Assembly: GCA_963773605.1 (NCBI GenBank)
Contig: CAVZBT010000010.1
Coordinates: forward strand, 310,001-374,000
Direction of reading: 5' to 3'
From: CAVZBT01 sp963773605
Lineage (GTDB): Bacteria > Acidobacteriota > UBA6911
DNA: 64,000 nt
Made by a program: the position numbers and the translations under genes. Positions within the stretch are counted from its first letter, which is position 1. Each line of letters opens with the position of its first letter. The notes below the pieces were generated by a model. The model searched no databases, was not told where the DNA came from, and saw only the letters and a list, made by a program, of their open reading frames with translations. Shown here in pieces: positions 18,974 to 27,993 of this stretch.

Positions 18974-21900
18974 ATGAGCGAAGCGGCATGCCCGAAATGC
19001 GCCGCCGAGCTTTCACCCCAAATCGTCGAGGGACTCTGTCCCGTCTGCCTCATGGCCGCAGCCGCCACACTCGGGGGGGCGGCACCGCTCAGCGATCCGG
19101 CTGCGCCGATCTGCAATGTCGCCGAGGCCCGGCCGCCGTCCGGCGGTCTGCGCGTCGGACCCTACGCGGTGGTGCGCACGCTGGGCGAGGGTGGGATGGG
19201 TGTCGTCTACCTCGCCATACAGGAGGCGCCGATTTCGCGATTGGTAGCGCTGAAAATCGTGCGGCCGGGCCTCGCCTCGCAGCAAGCGATCGAACGATTC
19301 GAGGCCGAGCGTCAGGCGCTCGCCATCATGGATCACCCCGGTATCGCCCGCATGCTGGACACGGGTGCGATGCCCGACGGCAGGCCATACTTCGTTATGG
19401 AGTACGTCCCGGGGCTTCCCATCACTGAGTTCTGCGACGCACGAAGGATGAAGGTCGGAGAGAGGCTGGAACTCTTTCGACAGGTGTGCCTGTCGGTGCA
19501 CCACGCGCACAGCCGCGGAATCATCCACCGGGACATCAAGCCCTCGAACATCCTGGTGACGCTGCACGACGGACGTCCGGCGGCCAAGGTCATCGACTTT
19601 GGTATAGCGAAGGCGCTGGCACGCCGCCCAATCGATCGAACGTGGGTGACCCAGGAGGGATTACTCATCGGAACTCCCGGCTACATGAGCCCCGAGCAAG
19701 CCGATCCGGGTGAGCACGCAGCCGACACGTCTTCGGACATCTACTCGCTCGGCGTCGTACTCTACGAACTCCTGGTTGGCGCGCTGCCCATCGACACGAC
19801 TCTCCAGCCGGGACGCTCGTTCCTCGAGATCATCCGCGCCATCCGCGAAGTCGAGCCGGTGCCGCCTTCCAGAAGGCAGCAGGCCGGCGGTACTCATGCT
19901 CAGGAAGCGGCCGCCCGTCGCGCAATCGACGCCGGCGCGCTCGTCCGCCGCCTGCGAGGCGACCTCGACTGGATCGCGGCTCGCGCCCTCGACAAGCTCC
20001 CCGCGAGGCGCTACGCGTCAGCGGCCGAGCTGGCGGCGGATATCGGTCGCCACCTGGCCGGCGATGCGGTGCTCGCCGGTCCGCCGACGGCTGTGTACCG
20101 GATCGGCAAGTTCATCCGCAGAAATCGCGTTCTCGTCGCGGCTGCCGCTGTCATCCTGATGGCCGTCGTTCTGGGCCTCGCGACGAGTACCTGGATGTGG
20201 ATTCGAGAGCAGCGCCAGAGGGACCTCGCGGAGACGCAGGGATATCTGGCAAGTCTCGCCAATGCCGCCATCCTGCTGGGCGAACCGGACTTCACCGGCG
20301 CCCGCGAACAGCTCTTCAGGTGCGCGCCGCGCCTGCGAGGATGGGAATGGCGTCTGTTGCTTGCGCTCTCAGATACGAGTGCCGTCACGCTTTTCGCCGG
20401 CGGCGACCCGCCCCCCTTCCAGCAGGCAGGACACCTCGTCTTCAGCCGGGACTCCCGGCACGTCTGCTTCACCATGGATCGGACCGTGCACGAGTGGAGC
20501 ACGGGATCCTGGCAACCCGAGGCGACCCGTAATGCTTTCGGGAGAGTGGTAGGGCTGTCACGCGACGGGACCCTCATCGCGGCGCGCCGCACGAGAGGGG
20601 ATCCGGAACGCCTGCTGGTCGTCGAGGACGCCTCCGGCACGGTGCTGTCCACCCTCGATGGCTACTGGGACCTCGCCGCCGCGGAATTGAGCGACGACGG
20701 CACCCTGGTGGCAACCGTGTCGCCGGATGGGATGCTGCGGGTCTTCGATGCGCGTTCCGGCAGGCTGCGCCTGACGCACCCTTCGGGCGAATCTGCCAGC
20801 GCGTGGCCTCGGCTCGCGATCAGCGGCACGCGCGGGTGGATCGCGTGGAGCGCCTCCAGACTGGTCCGCGTTCTGGATCCGAGCAAGCGGACGCTGGTGG
20901 CGGAGACACGAGCCGTCGATCCAGTCTCCGGCCTGACGTTTCATCCCGATGGGGTGCGGCTCGCCATGGCGGACGCCGCCGGCCGGGTCCGAGTCTGGAA
21001 TCCGTCTGCGCGCGACGCGCCCGAGCGCACGTGGACAGAGTCGGACTCACCCATGGCTCTCGCGTTCAGCCGTGATGGTTCACGACTCGCGACCGCTGCC
21101 CGAAACGGGACGGTCCGGGTGACCGACGCCGAGAGCGGCACAGCGCTTGCGGCGCTCACGGGGCTCGGCAGCCACGAGGCTGCTGCAGTGACCTTCAGTC
21201 CGGACGGCAGGTTTGTGCTGGCCGGTTCGCGCCACGGTGTCGTCCGCCTGTGGGACCTTCCTCACCACGGCGGAGGGTCCGTTCTCGAACGCAACGTGCA
21301 GGGGCTTGGAGTAAGCGGTGATCGAAAGCGCATCGCACTGTCGACCGGCAACGGCGCGATTGTCATGGAAAGCACCGACGGCGCGCGCCTGCTCCATATT
21401 GCCGTTACCGGGCCCGTCGTTGCGCTGGATCAACGGGGGGAACGATTGGCTACCGGCGACCAATCAGGTCGTATCGGCATCCTTGATGCCCGAACCGGTG
21501 AGCGGATCTCTGCGTGGACCGCGCATGGTGACGCTGTCCGGTCGATCGTCTTCGCCCCCGACGGCCACCTGGTGGCGACGTCCGGGGCCGACTGTATTGT
21601 CAGGCTCTGGGAGGCATCCACTGGACGGGAGGTCGCCAGCATGCGGTTGCCGGAGGAGGTCGCAGCGATGTCGTTCAGCCCCGACGGGACGCGCCTGGCC
21701 ACCGGCGCCGGGTCCTTCGCCAGGTCGGTTGCCGGAGGGGCAGTGACGCTGTGGCAGGTGCCATCCGGAAAGGCGGTGCTCCGACTGAGTCCGGAATCGA
21801 AATGGGGAGAGATCGTCCGGGCCCTTGCGTACAGCCGGGACGGCACGCGCATCGCGACCGGGGAATTCGCATCGGGCACCGTTCGCATTTACGATGCAAC

Positions 21901-22732
21901 GAGCGGCCAGTTCCTTGCCGATCTGAAGGGCCATGCGGTGGAGGTGACCGCCGTTGCCTTCAGCCCCGACGGCCGACTCATTGTCTCCGGGTCCGGGGAC
22001 AACACCATTCGGGTCTGGGACGCAAGGCGCTTCGAACAGCTCCTCGTACTGCAGCGACCGGCTTCGCCCGCCACCTGTCTGGCGTTCAGCAGCGACGGCA
22101 CTCGGCTTTATGCGGCATACCGCGATGGAAGCCTGAGGATGTGGAGCTCCGCAACCATCCATCGTCCGGAAACCCTCGAGTTCGTCTTCGGCCTTATGCA
22201 CGAGTACGGTTTGTGGGCCGACGTGCGACACGCCCTCCACCTGGGACGAGGCCTGCCCGTAGCACTTAGAGACGAAGCGGAATTAGCGGTTGCGAACTGG
22301 CCCGACTGGTCGGCCGACGGCATGACCGGTATCTACGTGCCGCTTTGGGAGGCGGCACAGACGGACGTGCCGCTGGATACGCTCCTGCGTCGCTGCGAGG
22401 ACATCCACCACGTGGCGCCCTGGAGCATCATGGCCGCCTCGTTCGCCGGCGCCGCACGTTACCGCAACGGCCTGTTCGAACAGGCCATCGAGCTGCTGGA
22501 GCCTGCCAGCCTCTCGCTTCCCGACGACCCATTTGTCGACCTGTTCCTGGCCATGGCTCGCGCTCGCACCGGCAGAGACGACGAGGCCCGCAGGAACCTC
22601 GAGCGGGCCCGACGTCTCCTCGACGGCGCTTCGGTGTTTGACCGGCGCCAGATGATCCCCCTTCTGCACGAGGCCGAAGCAGTCGTTTCGGCCAGCGCGT
22701 CGCGCCGCGGGGGCGCGACGCCTGGGCAGTGA
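18974..22732 (+). CDS. Membrane Ser/Thr protein kinase with WD40 repeats
   Basis: A 1252-residue, one-pass membrane protein. The N-terminus has a zinc-ribbon-like CPKC...CPVC pair (C6, C9, C22, C25). The kinase domain (about 60-340) shows GEGGMGVVYLA, catalytic HRDIKPSN near 185, an IDFG metal motif near 206 and GTPGYMSPEQ near 233. A transmembrane helix lies at about 385-405. The external or distal part contains about a dozen WD40-like blades (repeated AFSPDG and VRLWD patterns, about 470-1060), then a helical, TPR-like tail. ATG 18974 lies 2 bases after the sigma-factor stop, so the two are co-transcribed. Confidence 0.9.
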   Translation: MSEAACPKCAAELSPQIVEGLCPVCLMAAAATLGGAAPLSDPAAPICNVAEARPPSGGLRVGPYAVVRTLGEGGMGVVYLAIQEAPISRLVALKIVRPGLASQQAIERFEAERQALAIMDHPGIARMLDTGAMPDGRPYFVMEYVPGLPITEFCDARRMKVGERLELFRQVCLSVHHAHSRGIIHRDIKPSNILVTLHDGRPAAKVIDFGIAKALARRPIDRTWVTQEGLLIGTPGYMSPEQADPGEHAADTSSDIYSLGVVLYELLVGALPIDTTLQPGRSFLEIIRAIREVEPVPPSRRQQAGGTHAQEAAARRAIDAGALVRRLRGDLDWIAARALDKLPARRYASAAELAADIGRHLAGDAVLAGPPTAVYRIGKFIRRNRVLVAAAAVILMAVVLGLATSTWMWIREQRQRDLAETQGYLASLANAAILLGEPDFTGAREQLFRCAPRLRGWEWRLLLALSDTSAVTLFAGGDPPPFQQAGHLVFSRDSRHVCFTMDRTVHEWSTGSWQPEATRNAFGRVVGLSRDGTLIAARRTRGDPERLLVVEDASGTVLSTLDGYWDLAAAELSDDGTLVATVSPDGMLRVFDARSGRLRLTHPSGESASAWPRLAISGTRGWIAWSASRLVRVLDPSKRTLVAETRAVDPVSGLTFHPDGVRLAMADAAGRVRVWNPSARDAPERTWTESDSPMALAFSRDGSRLATAARNGTVRVTDAESGTALAALTGLGSHEAAAVTFSPDGRFVLAGSRHGVVRLWDLPHHGGGSVLERNVQGLGVSGDRKRIALSTGNGAIVMESTDGARLLHIAVTGPVVALDQRGERLATGDQSGRIGILDARTGERISAWTAHGDAVRSIVFAPDGHLVATSGADCIVRLWEASTGREVASMRLPEEVAAMSFSPDGTRLATGAGSFARSVAGGAVTLWQVPSGKAVLRLSPESKWGEIVRALAYSRDGTRIATGEFASGTVRIYDATSGQFLADLKGHAVEVTAVAFSPDGRLIVSGSGDNTIRVWDARRFEQLLVLQRPASPATCLAFSSDGTRLYAAYRDGSLRMWSSATIHRPETLEFVFGLMHEYGLWADVRHALHLGRGLPVALRDEAELAVANWPDWSADGMTGIYVPLWEAAQTDVPLDTLLRRCEDIHHVAPWSIMAASFAGAARYRNGLFEQAIELLEPASLSLPDDPFVDLFLAMARARTGRDDEARRNLERARRLLDGASVFDRRQMIPLLHEAEAVVSASASRRGGATPGQ

Positions 22733-22937
22733 CCTTTCCTTCAACTTGCTTCTAATTGAAATGTGAGGTGAGGAACCGGTCGCGACCGGACGCACCTACA
22801 CTCCTGCGCGCTGCGGTCGGAAACAAGGCGGAGTGCGAGCATTCCAAGTACGGAAATGATATTTGGAGGGGTGGTCGGGCGGAGGGAACGGGATTCCTTT
22901 CCGGCGTCGGCGCTCCCGAACTGTATTGGAGGCGGCT

Positions 22938-23078
22938 GTGATTGAGTTGATGGATCCCAAGACACACTGGCTGAACATCACAAACATCGCTTTGGGAGTA
23001 GGCACACTCATCTGCCTGCTATATGTAGGAGTCTCCATCTGCTGCGATCTGCTCAGGCGCTCGCGAGGTCGCTCTTAA
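22938..23078 (+). CDS. Small single-span membrane protein
   Basis: A 46-residue frame starting at GTG 22938 with GGAGG 6 bases upstream. It contains one hydrophobic helix (about residues 15-35: IALGVGTLICLLYVGVSICC) ending in a basic RRSRGRS tail, so it should be an N-out or anchored small membrane protein. I do not recognise the family. Such short proteins are easily spurious, but the ribosome-binding site and clean TM segment argue for translation. Confidence 0.45.
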   Translation: MIELMDPKTHWLNITNIALGVGTLICLLYVGVSICCDLLRRSRGRS

Positions 23079-23081
23079 AGC

Positions 23082-23314
23082 GTCCCTGCTATAAACTCCG
23101 TAGTGGTTGAAATCGTTGTCTTTGCGGCTTGGCGCTGTTACCGTCGTGAACCATGTATGGCGTTCCGATGTCGCCGTTCGCTGGGCTGACCTCGACGCCA
23201 GTACACGGGCCTCGCTACCGGTTGAGATCCTGGCTGTGCGGCACCAGGTGGCCGTTCTCCAGCGGACCAAGCGAAGACGAGTCCGCTTCGGACACCGGAC
23301 CGGCTCCTGTGGGT
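23082..23314 (+). mobile_element. About 235-bp repeat, copy 2: 5' fragment of an integrase-core transposase gene
   Basis: Second copy of the repeat also found at 7464 and 29049. Its best frame reads LPVEILAVRHQVAVLQRTKR, the clearest match to the N-terminus of the integrase-core transposase family. The copy ends at the same point as the others (CGGCTCCTGTGGGT) and is followed, four bases later, by the CTCACAC arm motif found at the ends of the tRNA-Ala cassettes. Confidence 0.7.
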
Positions 23315-23318
23315 AACC

Positions 23319-23339
23319 CTCACACAAAGTCTCACACGG
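23319..23339 (+). repeat. Orphan copy of the cassette arm motif
   Basis: CTCACACAAAGTCTCACACG is identical over 20 bases to the motif in the left ends of the two tRNA-Ala cassettes at 40515 and 43131. The similarity continues weakly (GGxTTxTGCCAGTC). There is no tRNA core next to it here. It lies about 190 bases upstream of a nucleotidyltransferase-like gene pair. Confidence 0.7.
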
Positions 23340-23530
23340 GTTCTGCCAGTCTGCTATTCGGCCGACGTTGTCTCCCGCGGTTGAAGGGAATGACCACGGA
23401 AATGCCCAGCTCGGCTGGTTATGCTGCCGTCCTCAGGTGGCACCAAGCGTCTTCCACTCATCGGGACCTTCTCTGTCGGGGAGGATCTGGATCGGGCGCT
23501 ATGATAGACTGGCGCCTGCGGTGAACAGCG

Positions 23531-23959
23531 ATGGAAGCGGCACTCGCCGTACTGAACGAAATGGAAAAGGGCGGCGTATTCGTTCTGCTTACCCCGCCGC
23601 CCGGCAATCTTGTCAGCCTGACTCCCATCTACGAGTTCCTCGAGGTCAAAGGCGCAACGGTGCATCGCGAGCACTTCCTGTTTGCAGGCACCCTTCTGCA
23701 GATCATCCCTGCCTTTGATCCTCTAACCGAGGAAGCCGTTCGAGATGCCAGCCGCAGAGTCGTCGGGAGCACGCCGACCCATGTAATGACCGCGGAGCAC
23801 CTGATCGCAATCGCACTGAAAACGGGGCGTGCCAAGGACCACGGCAGGATTGTCCTTCTACTCGAGGAGGCTGACATAGACCACGCGAGGCTCCAGGAAA
23901 TCCTCAGCCGCCACGGGTTACTCGATGCCTGGACTCGCTTTCTGGGGAGCACTCTATGA
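23531..23959 (+). CDS. Nucleotidyltransferase-like protein lacking the catalytic segment
   Basis: A 142-residue protein. The C-terminal two thirds match a family of putative nucleotidyltransferases found in toxin-antitoxin-like pairs: LTPIYEFLEVKGA, LQIIPAFDPLTEEAV and EHLIAIALKTGRAKDHGRI. From memory of that family, the N-terminal helix should be followed by a GG...DxD-type catalytic segment before the VLLTPPPGNL strand. Here MEKGGVF joins VLLTPPPG directly, so about 30 residues may be deleted and activity lost. The downstream small gene overlaps by ATGA. An in-frame stop lies 9 bases upstream of ATG 23531, so no longer start is possible. Confidence 0.6.
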   Translation: MEAALAVLNEMEKGGVFVLLTPPPGNLVSLTPIYEFLEVKGATVHREHFLFAGTLLQIIPAFDPLTEEAVRDASRRVVGSTPTHVMTAEHLIAIALKTGRAKDHGRIVLLLEEADIDHARLQEILSRHGLLDAWTRFLGSTL

Positions 23960-24138
23960 GTCAATCCGCGCAGGAGATCGCCGAGGAGATCTTCCGAAGG
24001 AAACGCGCGAGCCGGCAGAGTGCGGCACGGCTTCCGATTGAGGAAAAGCTGCGCATCCTGGTGCGTCTCCAGGAACGGGCGAACGCGGTCCGCCGAGCGA
24101 CGGGGAGGCCGGAGCTGTTCGTCTGGCGCTTGGAGTGA
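23956..24138 (+). CDS. Small helical partner protein of the nucleotidyltransferase-like gene
   Basis: A 60-residue, highly charged and probably all-helical protein (QEIAEEIFRRKRASRQSAA, then EEKLRILVRLQERANAVR). It overlaps the upstream gene by four bases (ATGA), the usual organisation of two-gene toxin-antitoxin or guard-type modules. I recall similar short proteins beside this nucleotidyltransferase family but cannot name a function. It appears intact even though its partner may be damaged. Confidence 0.6.
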   Translation: MSQSAQEIAEEIFRRKRASRQSAARLPIEEKLRILVRLQERANAVRRATGRPELFVWRLE

Positions 24139-24286
24139 CATCCGCCTGGAGCTTGCCAAAATGCGAGCTGTCCCTGCTAATTGCCCGGCGCGCCACGCGC
24201 CTTCATCCGCTGCGTGCGCTGCAGGCGGAATGACTTGGCGGCTTGGGGTGTGCGCGCGTCCGTTTTCGAAGCCTACACCGTGGCCG

Positions 24287-25254
24287 TCAGCAGTCGAAGT
24301 GATCGGCAAAGAAGCGGTCGATGGCGGCGCGCATCTGGGGCGTCACGCTTTCCGGTAACCGCTTCATCTCCTCAGGCGACAGCGGCTTGAAATTCTTGGC
24401 CACCGAAATGTTGAAGTCCAGGTGCGCCAGCTCCGGCATGCCGATGGTGGCGGCGGCCACCGGCAGGGTCATGGCGTAGCGCACCAGGATCTCCGGGGCC
24501 GCCTTGCCCAGCAGTTTTTCCTGGGCGAAGACCTTCATCGCCGTCAGTCCCATCTTCTTCTTCAGCGCCACCGGCATGGCCACCATTTCGAAGCCCGAGG
24601 CGCCGGTCATGCCCTGGCCCGCCTTGTTGGAGGGCGCGGCGTTGCCGATCTGCGCGATGTTCAGGGCCATCTGGGTCGAATCGAAGTCGTGCCGCTCCAG
24701 CGCGGTCTTCAGCACCAGCGGGATTGGTGTGCGAGGTCACGCCGATGAAGCGGGTGAGCTTCTGCTCCTTGGCGCGCAGCATGGCCTTGAGCTGGCCGTT
24801 GGGCGCTTCGATCTTGGCCAGATCGTCCTCGTTCCCGAGCGAGTGAATGTGCATCAGGTCCACCTGGCTCAAACCGAAGTTCTTCAGCGATCGCTCGATG
24901 ATCCTCATGGCATCGTCGTAGCTGCGGTCGCCGCCGATCTTGGTCACCAGGAAAAAGTCCTTCTTGTGGGTCTTCAGGAATTCTCCGATCCACTGCTCGC
25001 TCTGCCCGTCGCCGTAGGATGCCGCGCTGTCGACGTAGTTCACGCCGGCCTTCAGCGCGCGCTCCAGCGCCTCGTGGCGCCTTGTCGCGCTCCTTGTAGG
25101 CCAGCCAGCGGCTGCCGGCGCCAAAAGCCAGCAACGACACCTTCTGCCCGGTGCTGCCCAGCGTCCGCATCGGCATGCCGGTCTGGGCGTCGATTTCGGT
25201 GGCGGCTGCGGCGGCAGCCAGGGAGACGAGAAAACTGCGACGGGTCATGGACAT
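24287..25254 (-). pseudogene. Tat-exported aldo/keto reductase with two frameshifts
   Basis: Three frames together encode a complete exported aldo/keto reductase. Frame 1 (from ATG 25254, GGAGG upstream) has the Tat leader TRRSFLVSLA and LGSTGQKVSLLAFG. After an extra C near 25080, frame 2 has the catalytic stretch VDSAASYGDGQSE, then LVTKIG and HIHSLG (Asp, Tyr, Lys, His tetrad). After an extra C in a CCC run near 24725, frame 3 completes the barrel (TALERHDFDSTQMALN to the end). Both lesions are single-base insertions in C-rich runs, so sequence error is a real alternative to pseudogenisation. Confidence 0.8.
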
Positions 25255-25491
25255 GCCTGTATCCTCCATTCAGTGGGTACATTCTACCATCGGGGGGAAC
25301 CCGGCGGAACAGGCCAAGGATCATGTTCCTCCAGATGTACGGCTAAGATCCGGAGGAATGCGGGATCGTTACCTGCCTGTCAAGAGTCGCACTAAACGTT
25401 TGAGCGCTCGGGGGAACGCACGTCATTAGAGCTGTTTGCGGCACGGCTGTTTTTTCACCTTACGAGGTCGCCCGTGCCACGGAAATCCAGC

Positions 25492-26985
25492 CTAGTTCTG
25501 GACTCCTTCTGGAGTTGGGCCGGGTCTGCGCGGCCGGGGCGGGGCCGCCCGTATTACTTGCGTATTTCCACCTTCCTCCAACGCTATGTCCACCGGCTTG
25601 TTCTTCTTCCACGCCCCACCCGTGAAATCGGGCACATCGATGGAGTTCGAGCGGTTGGCGACCGACCACTCACTAAGCGGGGCTATTGACGTCCAAAGCG
25701 CCGCGTCGTAGACATCCTGGTCGAGGGGCAACCCATTGCGCAGGCAGTCAATCAAACGCCAGTCTTCCAGGAAGTCCATGCCGCCATGGCCACCCACCTG
25801 CTTGGCCATTTCACCGACCTTCTTCACAATGGGAGGCGCGTATTTTTCTTGCAGAGCTTTCATGTCCTCATCGGAAACCCACTCCTGGTGCCCGATGGCG
25901 ATCTTCGGGGGCAACGGATACTTTAATGCGGAAGCTTTGGTCCCGCTGACCTTGTGGATCCGGGAATAGACATTCGGGGATGTGACGTCGTGCTGTAACA
26001 TGATCGTCCGCCCCCTGTTGGTTCGAATCGTCGTGGTAGTCGTATTTCCACGATACGGGTCGTCAACGAACTCCTTGTAGAACCCGTCGGTCGCCGACAG
26101 CTGTTTTGCCCTTTCGTTCATCTGGAAATCGTTGCTCATCACCGACACCAGGTACTCCATTTTGTCGCCCCGGTTGATGTCCATGATCTGGCATATCGGA
26201 CCCAGGCCGTGCGTCGGGTAAAGGTTGCCGCGCCTCCTGGCATTCTCGCGTAGACGCCACATATTCCAGTAACTGTTCTTGTTGAAGTTACTCTCAAGAA
26301 GTGTGTGTAGATACGCCCCTTCACCGTGAATGATCTCGCCGAAGAACCCCTGCCTCGCCATATTCAGGGTAAGGAGTTCGAAGAAGTCGTAGCAGCAGTT
26401 CTCCATCATCATGCAATGCTTCCTGGTCTTCTCGGAGGTCTCGACCAGCTGCCAGCATTCTTCGAGAGTGTCGGCGGCCGGCACCTCAATCGCGACATGC
26501 TTTCCGTGTTCCATCGCGTAAACCGCCATTGAAGCATGCAAGTTCCAGGGGGTGCATATGTACACCAGGTCTATGTCGTTTCGATCACAGAGCCTCTTCC
26601 AGGCTTCGGCGTCACCGGAGTAAAGAGTTGGACTGAAGCCCGCAAATGCGATTCTTTTCCCGACTTTCTCCGCTTCCTCCGGGACAAGGTCACACAGTGC
26701 CTTGATATCCACTCCCTCCAGAAGGCTCATATTCACCACATGCCCCGGCCCCCTGCTCCCCAGCCCGATAAAGCCCACGCGAACAGTCTCGATCTTGGGA
26801 GCGCGATAACCGCACATGTTGAATCTCTGCGTGTGCTGCTCGGCGGCCGCTTCCCTTATGTTGGTCAGGGCTGATTGCATCCTCGAAGTATTCCCCGCCG
26901 AAATGCGGGAACCCACCAATCCGACTCCGGCGATGCCGGCACCGGAAACCCAGAAGAAACTCCGTCGATCCAACTTCTTACTCAT
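25492..26985 (-). CDS. Tat-exported GH109-type (Gfo/Idh/MocA) protein, intact
   Basis: A 497-residue intact paralogue of the broken gene at 12532-14005. The twin-arginine leader is DRRSFFWVSG. The Rossmann motif VGFIGLGSRG is at about residue 70. It carries the GH109-like elements GKHVAIEVPAADTLEECWQL, KHCMMMENCCYDFFELL and GEGAYLHTLL, followed by the HGLGPICQIMDINRGD segment near the expected active site. GH109 members hydrolyse alpha-N-acetylgalactosaminides using tightly bound NAD; the exact substrate here is inferred. ATG 26985 with AAGGGG upstream is preferred over 27000. Confidence 0.85.
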   Translation of the reverse strand: MSKKLDRRSFFWVSGAGIAGVGLVGSRISAGNTSRMQSALTNIREAAAEQHTQRFNMCGYRAPKIETVRVGFIGLGSRGPGHVVNMSLLEGVDIKALCDLVPEEAEKVGKRIAFAGFSPTLYSGDAEAWKRLCDRNDIDLVYICTPWNLHASMAVYAMEHGKHVAIEVPAADTLEECWQLVETSEKTRKHCMMMENCCYDFFELLTLNMARQGFFGEIIHGEGAYLHTLLESNFNKNSYWNMWRLRENARRRGNLYPTHGLGPICQIMDINRGDKMEYLVSVMSNDFQMNERAKQLSATDGFYKEFVDDPYRGNTTTTTIRTNRGRTIMLQHDVTSPNVYSRIHKVSGTKASALKYPLPPKIAIGHQEWVSDEDMKALQEKYAPPIVKKVGEMAKQVGGHGGMDFLEDWRLIDCLRNGLPLDQDVYDAALWTSIAPLSEWSVANRSNSIDVPDFTGGAWKKNKPVDIALEEGGNTQVIRAAPPRPRRPGPTPEGVQN

Positions 26986-27374
26986 CTGATTCCCCTTCAA
27001 AGGACCTGGTTTACGTTAGGAACTGTCAGCACTGACGGAAGCCGCATGATTTTTGCAATGAACAATTCAGGGTCTCGCCGATCCCCGAGCGGGCACTCAT
27101 TTCCGTCGGCGGAAAATCTGTTGTCAATCGGTCCGCGCCAGAGCGCACGCTCTCCACGAAACTATAATAAGCCCATCCGGGCTTTCCTCATCTGGGTAAC
27201 TTCTCCGTCCGCTGCACTCGTCTTAATTCTCTTGGGTAAACTGCCGGCGGTTGGGCGACTCACTATGTTCGACAGTTTCGGGAGTGGGGAAGATATGAAA
27301 GGAGACGCGGATGAACGCTGATGAACGCGGATTGGATAGGGTGGAACTCCGTGTGCGAAGGTCGATGGGGCGCA
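26986..27374. other. Gene-free stretch with repeat motif
   Basis: No gene. It contains a short self-complementary AGCCCATCCGGGCT hairpin near 27173 and a tandem GATGAACGCTGATGAACGCG motif at 27311-27330, related to the inverted GCGTTCATCCGTGT at 12448. These are probably dispersed intergenic repeats. Confidence 0.45.
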
Positions 27375-27580
27375 GCGCGCTGCCCGGGGATCGACGTTGC
27401 CGGCGACGTCGTGCTTCAGCAGGCTTTCGCGATTCTGGTGGACGTCGTCGGGTCGAAGCTCGCCGCCAATTCGTCGATGTCGAGGAACCAGCGGAACAGC
27501 AGGTGTAGTCGTCGCCTTCAAGAGCCGCTCGGGCGGAATCGAGGGCGGCCCGTGTGGCTGATCTCGGTGCAAGGGGGCGG
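27375..27580 (-). mobile_element. Remnant of an IS1182/IS5-type transposase
   Basis: Reading the minus strand in shifting frames gives PPSIPPERLLKA, then LLFRWFLDIDELAASFDPTT, then NRESLLKHDVAG. These are consecutive landmarks of the N-terminal region of IS1182/IS5 (DUF772-containing) transposases. The segment between the first two is missing and there are frame shifts. No DDE domain remains and I see no terminal inverted repeats. Confidence 0.6.
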
Positions 27581-27594
27581 GTCGACCTTGCGGA

Positions 27595-27993
27595 CTAGCC
27601 GCGGGCTGAAGACTTGTTCAAGGCCACGGCGGCCCGAATGAGAGCCTTCAGAGCCTCCTCGTCCAGCTGGTCGCCTTCGTGGAAGTCGATGGCTCGCCTG
27701 GCGTTGCCTTCGAGACTGGAATTGAAGAGGCCTGAAGGGTCCTTCAGGGAGGCTCCCTTGGCGAAGGTCATCTTCACGACATTCTTGTACGTCTCGCCGG
27801 TGCAGATCAGCCCGTTGTGCGACCAGACTGGAGTCCCTCTCCACTTCCACTCCTCGGCCACTTCGGGGTCTGCCTCCTTGATCAGGGCGCGGAGCCGGGA
27901 GAGCATCTCGCCCCTCCAGTCGCCCAGATCCTCGATTCTCGCGTCTATTAGCTCAGATGGAGACTCGGCTTTCTTCGATCGGCTCTTCTTCAT
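27595..27993 (-). CDS. DUF1801 family protein
   Basis: A 132-residue cytosolic protein. The family pattern is visible: a helix of charged residues, then DPEVAEEWKWRGTPVWSHNG, ICTGETYKNVVKMTFAKGA and a C-terminal ALKALIRAAVALN helix. DUF1801 proteins (YdhG/YjbR-like fold) have no established biochemical role. The gene appears intact; it follows transposase debris and is not in an operon. Confidence 0.8.
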   Translation of the reverse strand: MKKSRSKKAESPSELIDARIEDLGDWRGEMLSRLRALIKEADPEVAEEWKWRGTPVWSHNGLICTGETYKNVVKMTFAKGASLKDPSGLFNSSLEGNARRAIDFHEGDQLDEEALKALIRAAVALNKSSARG

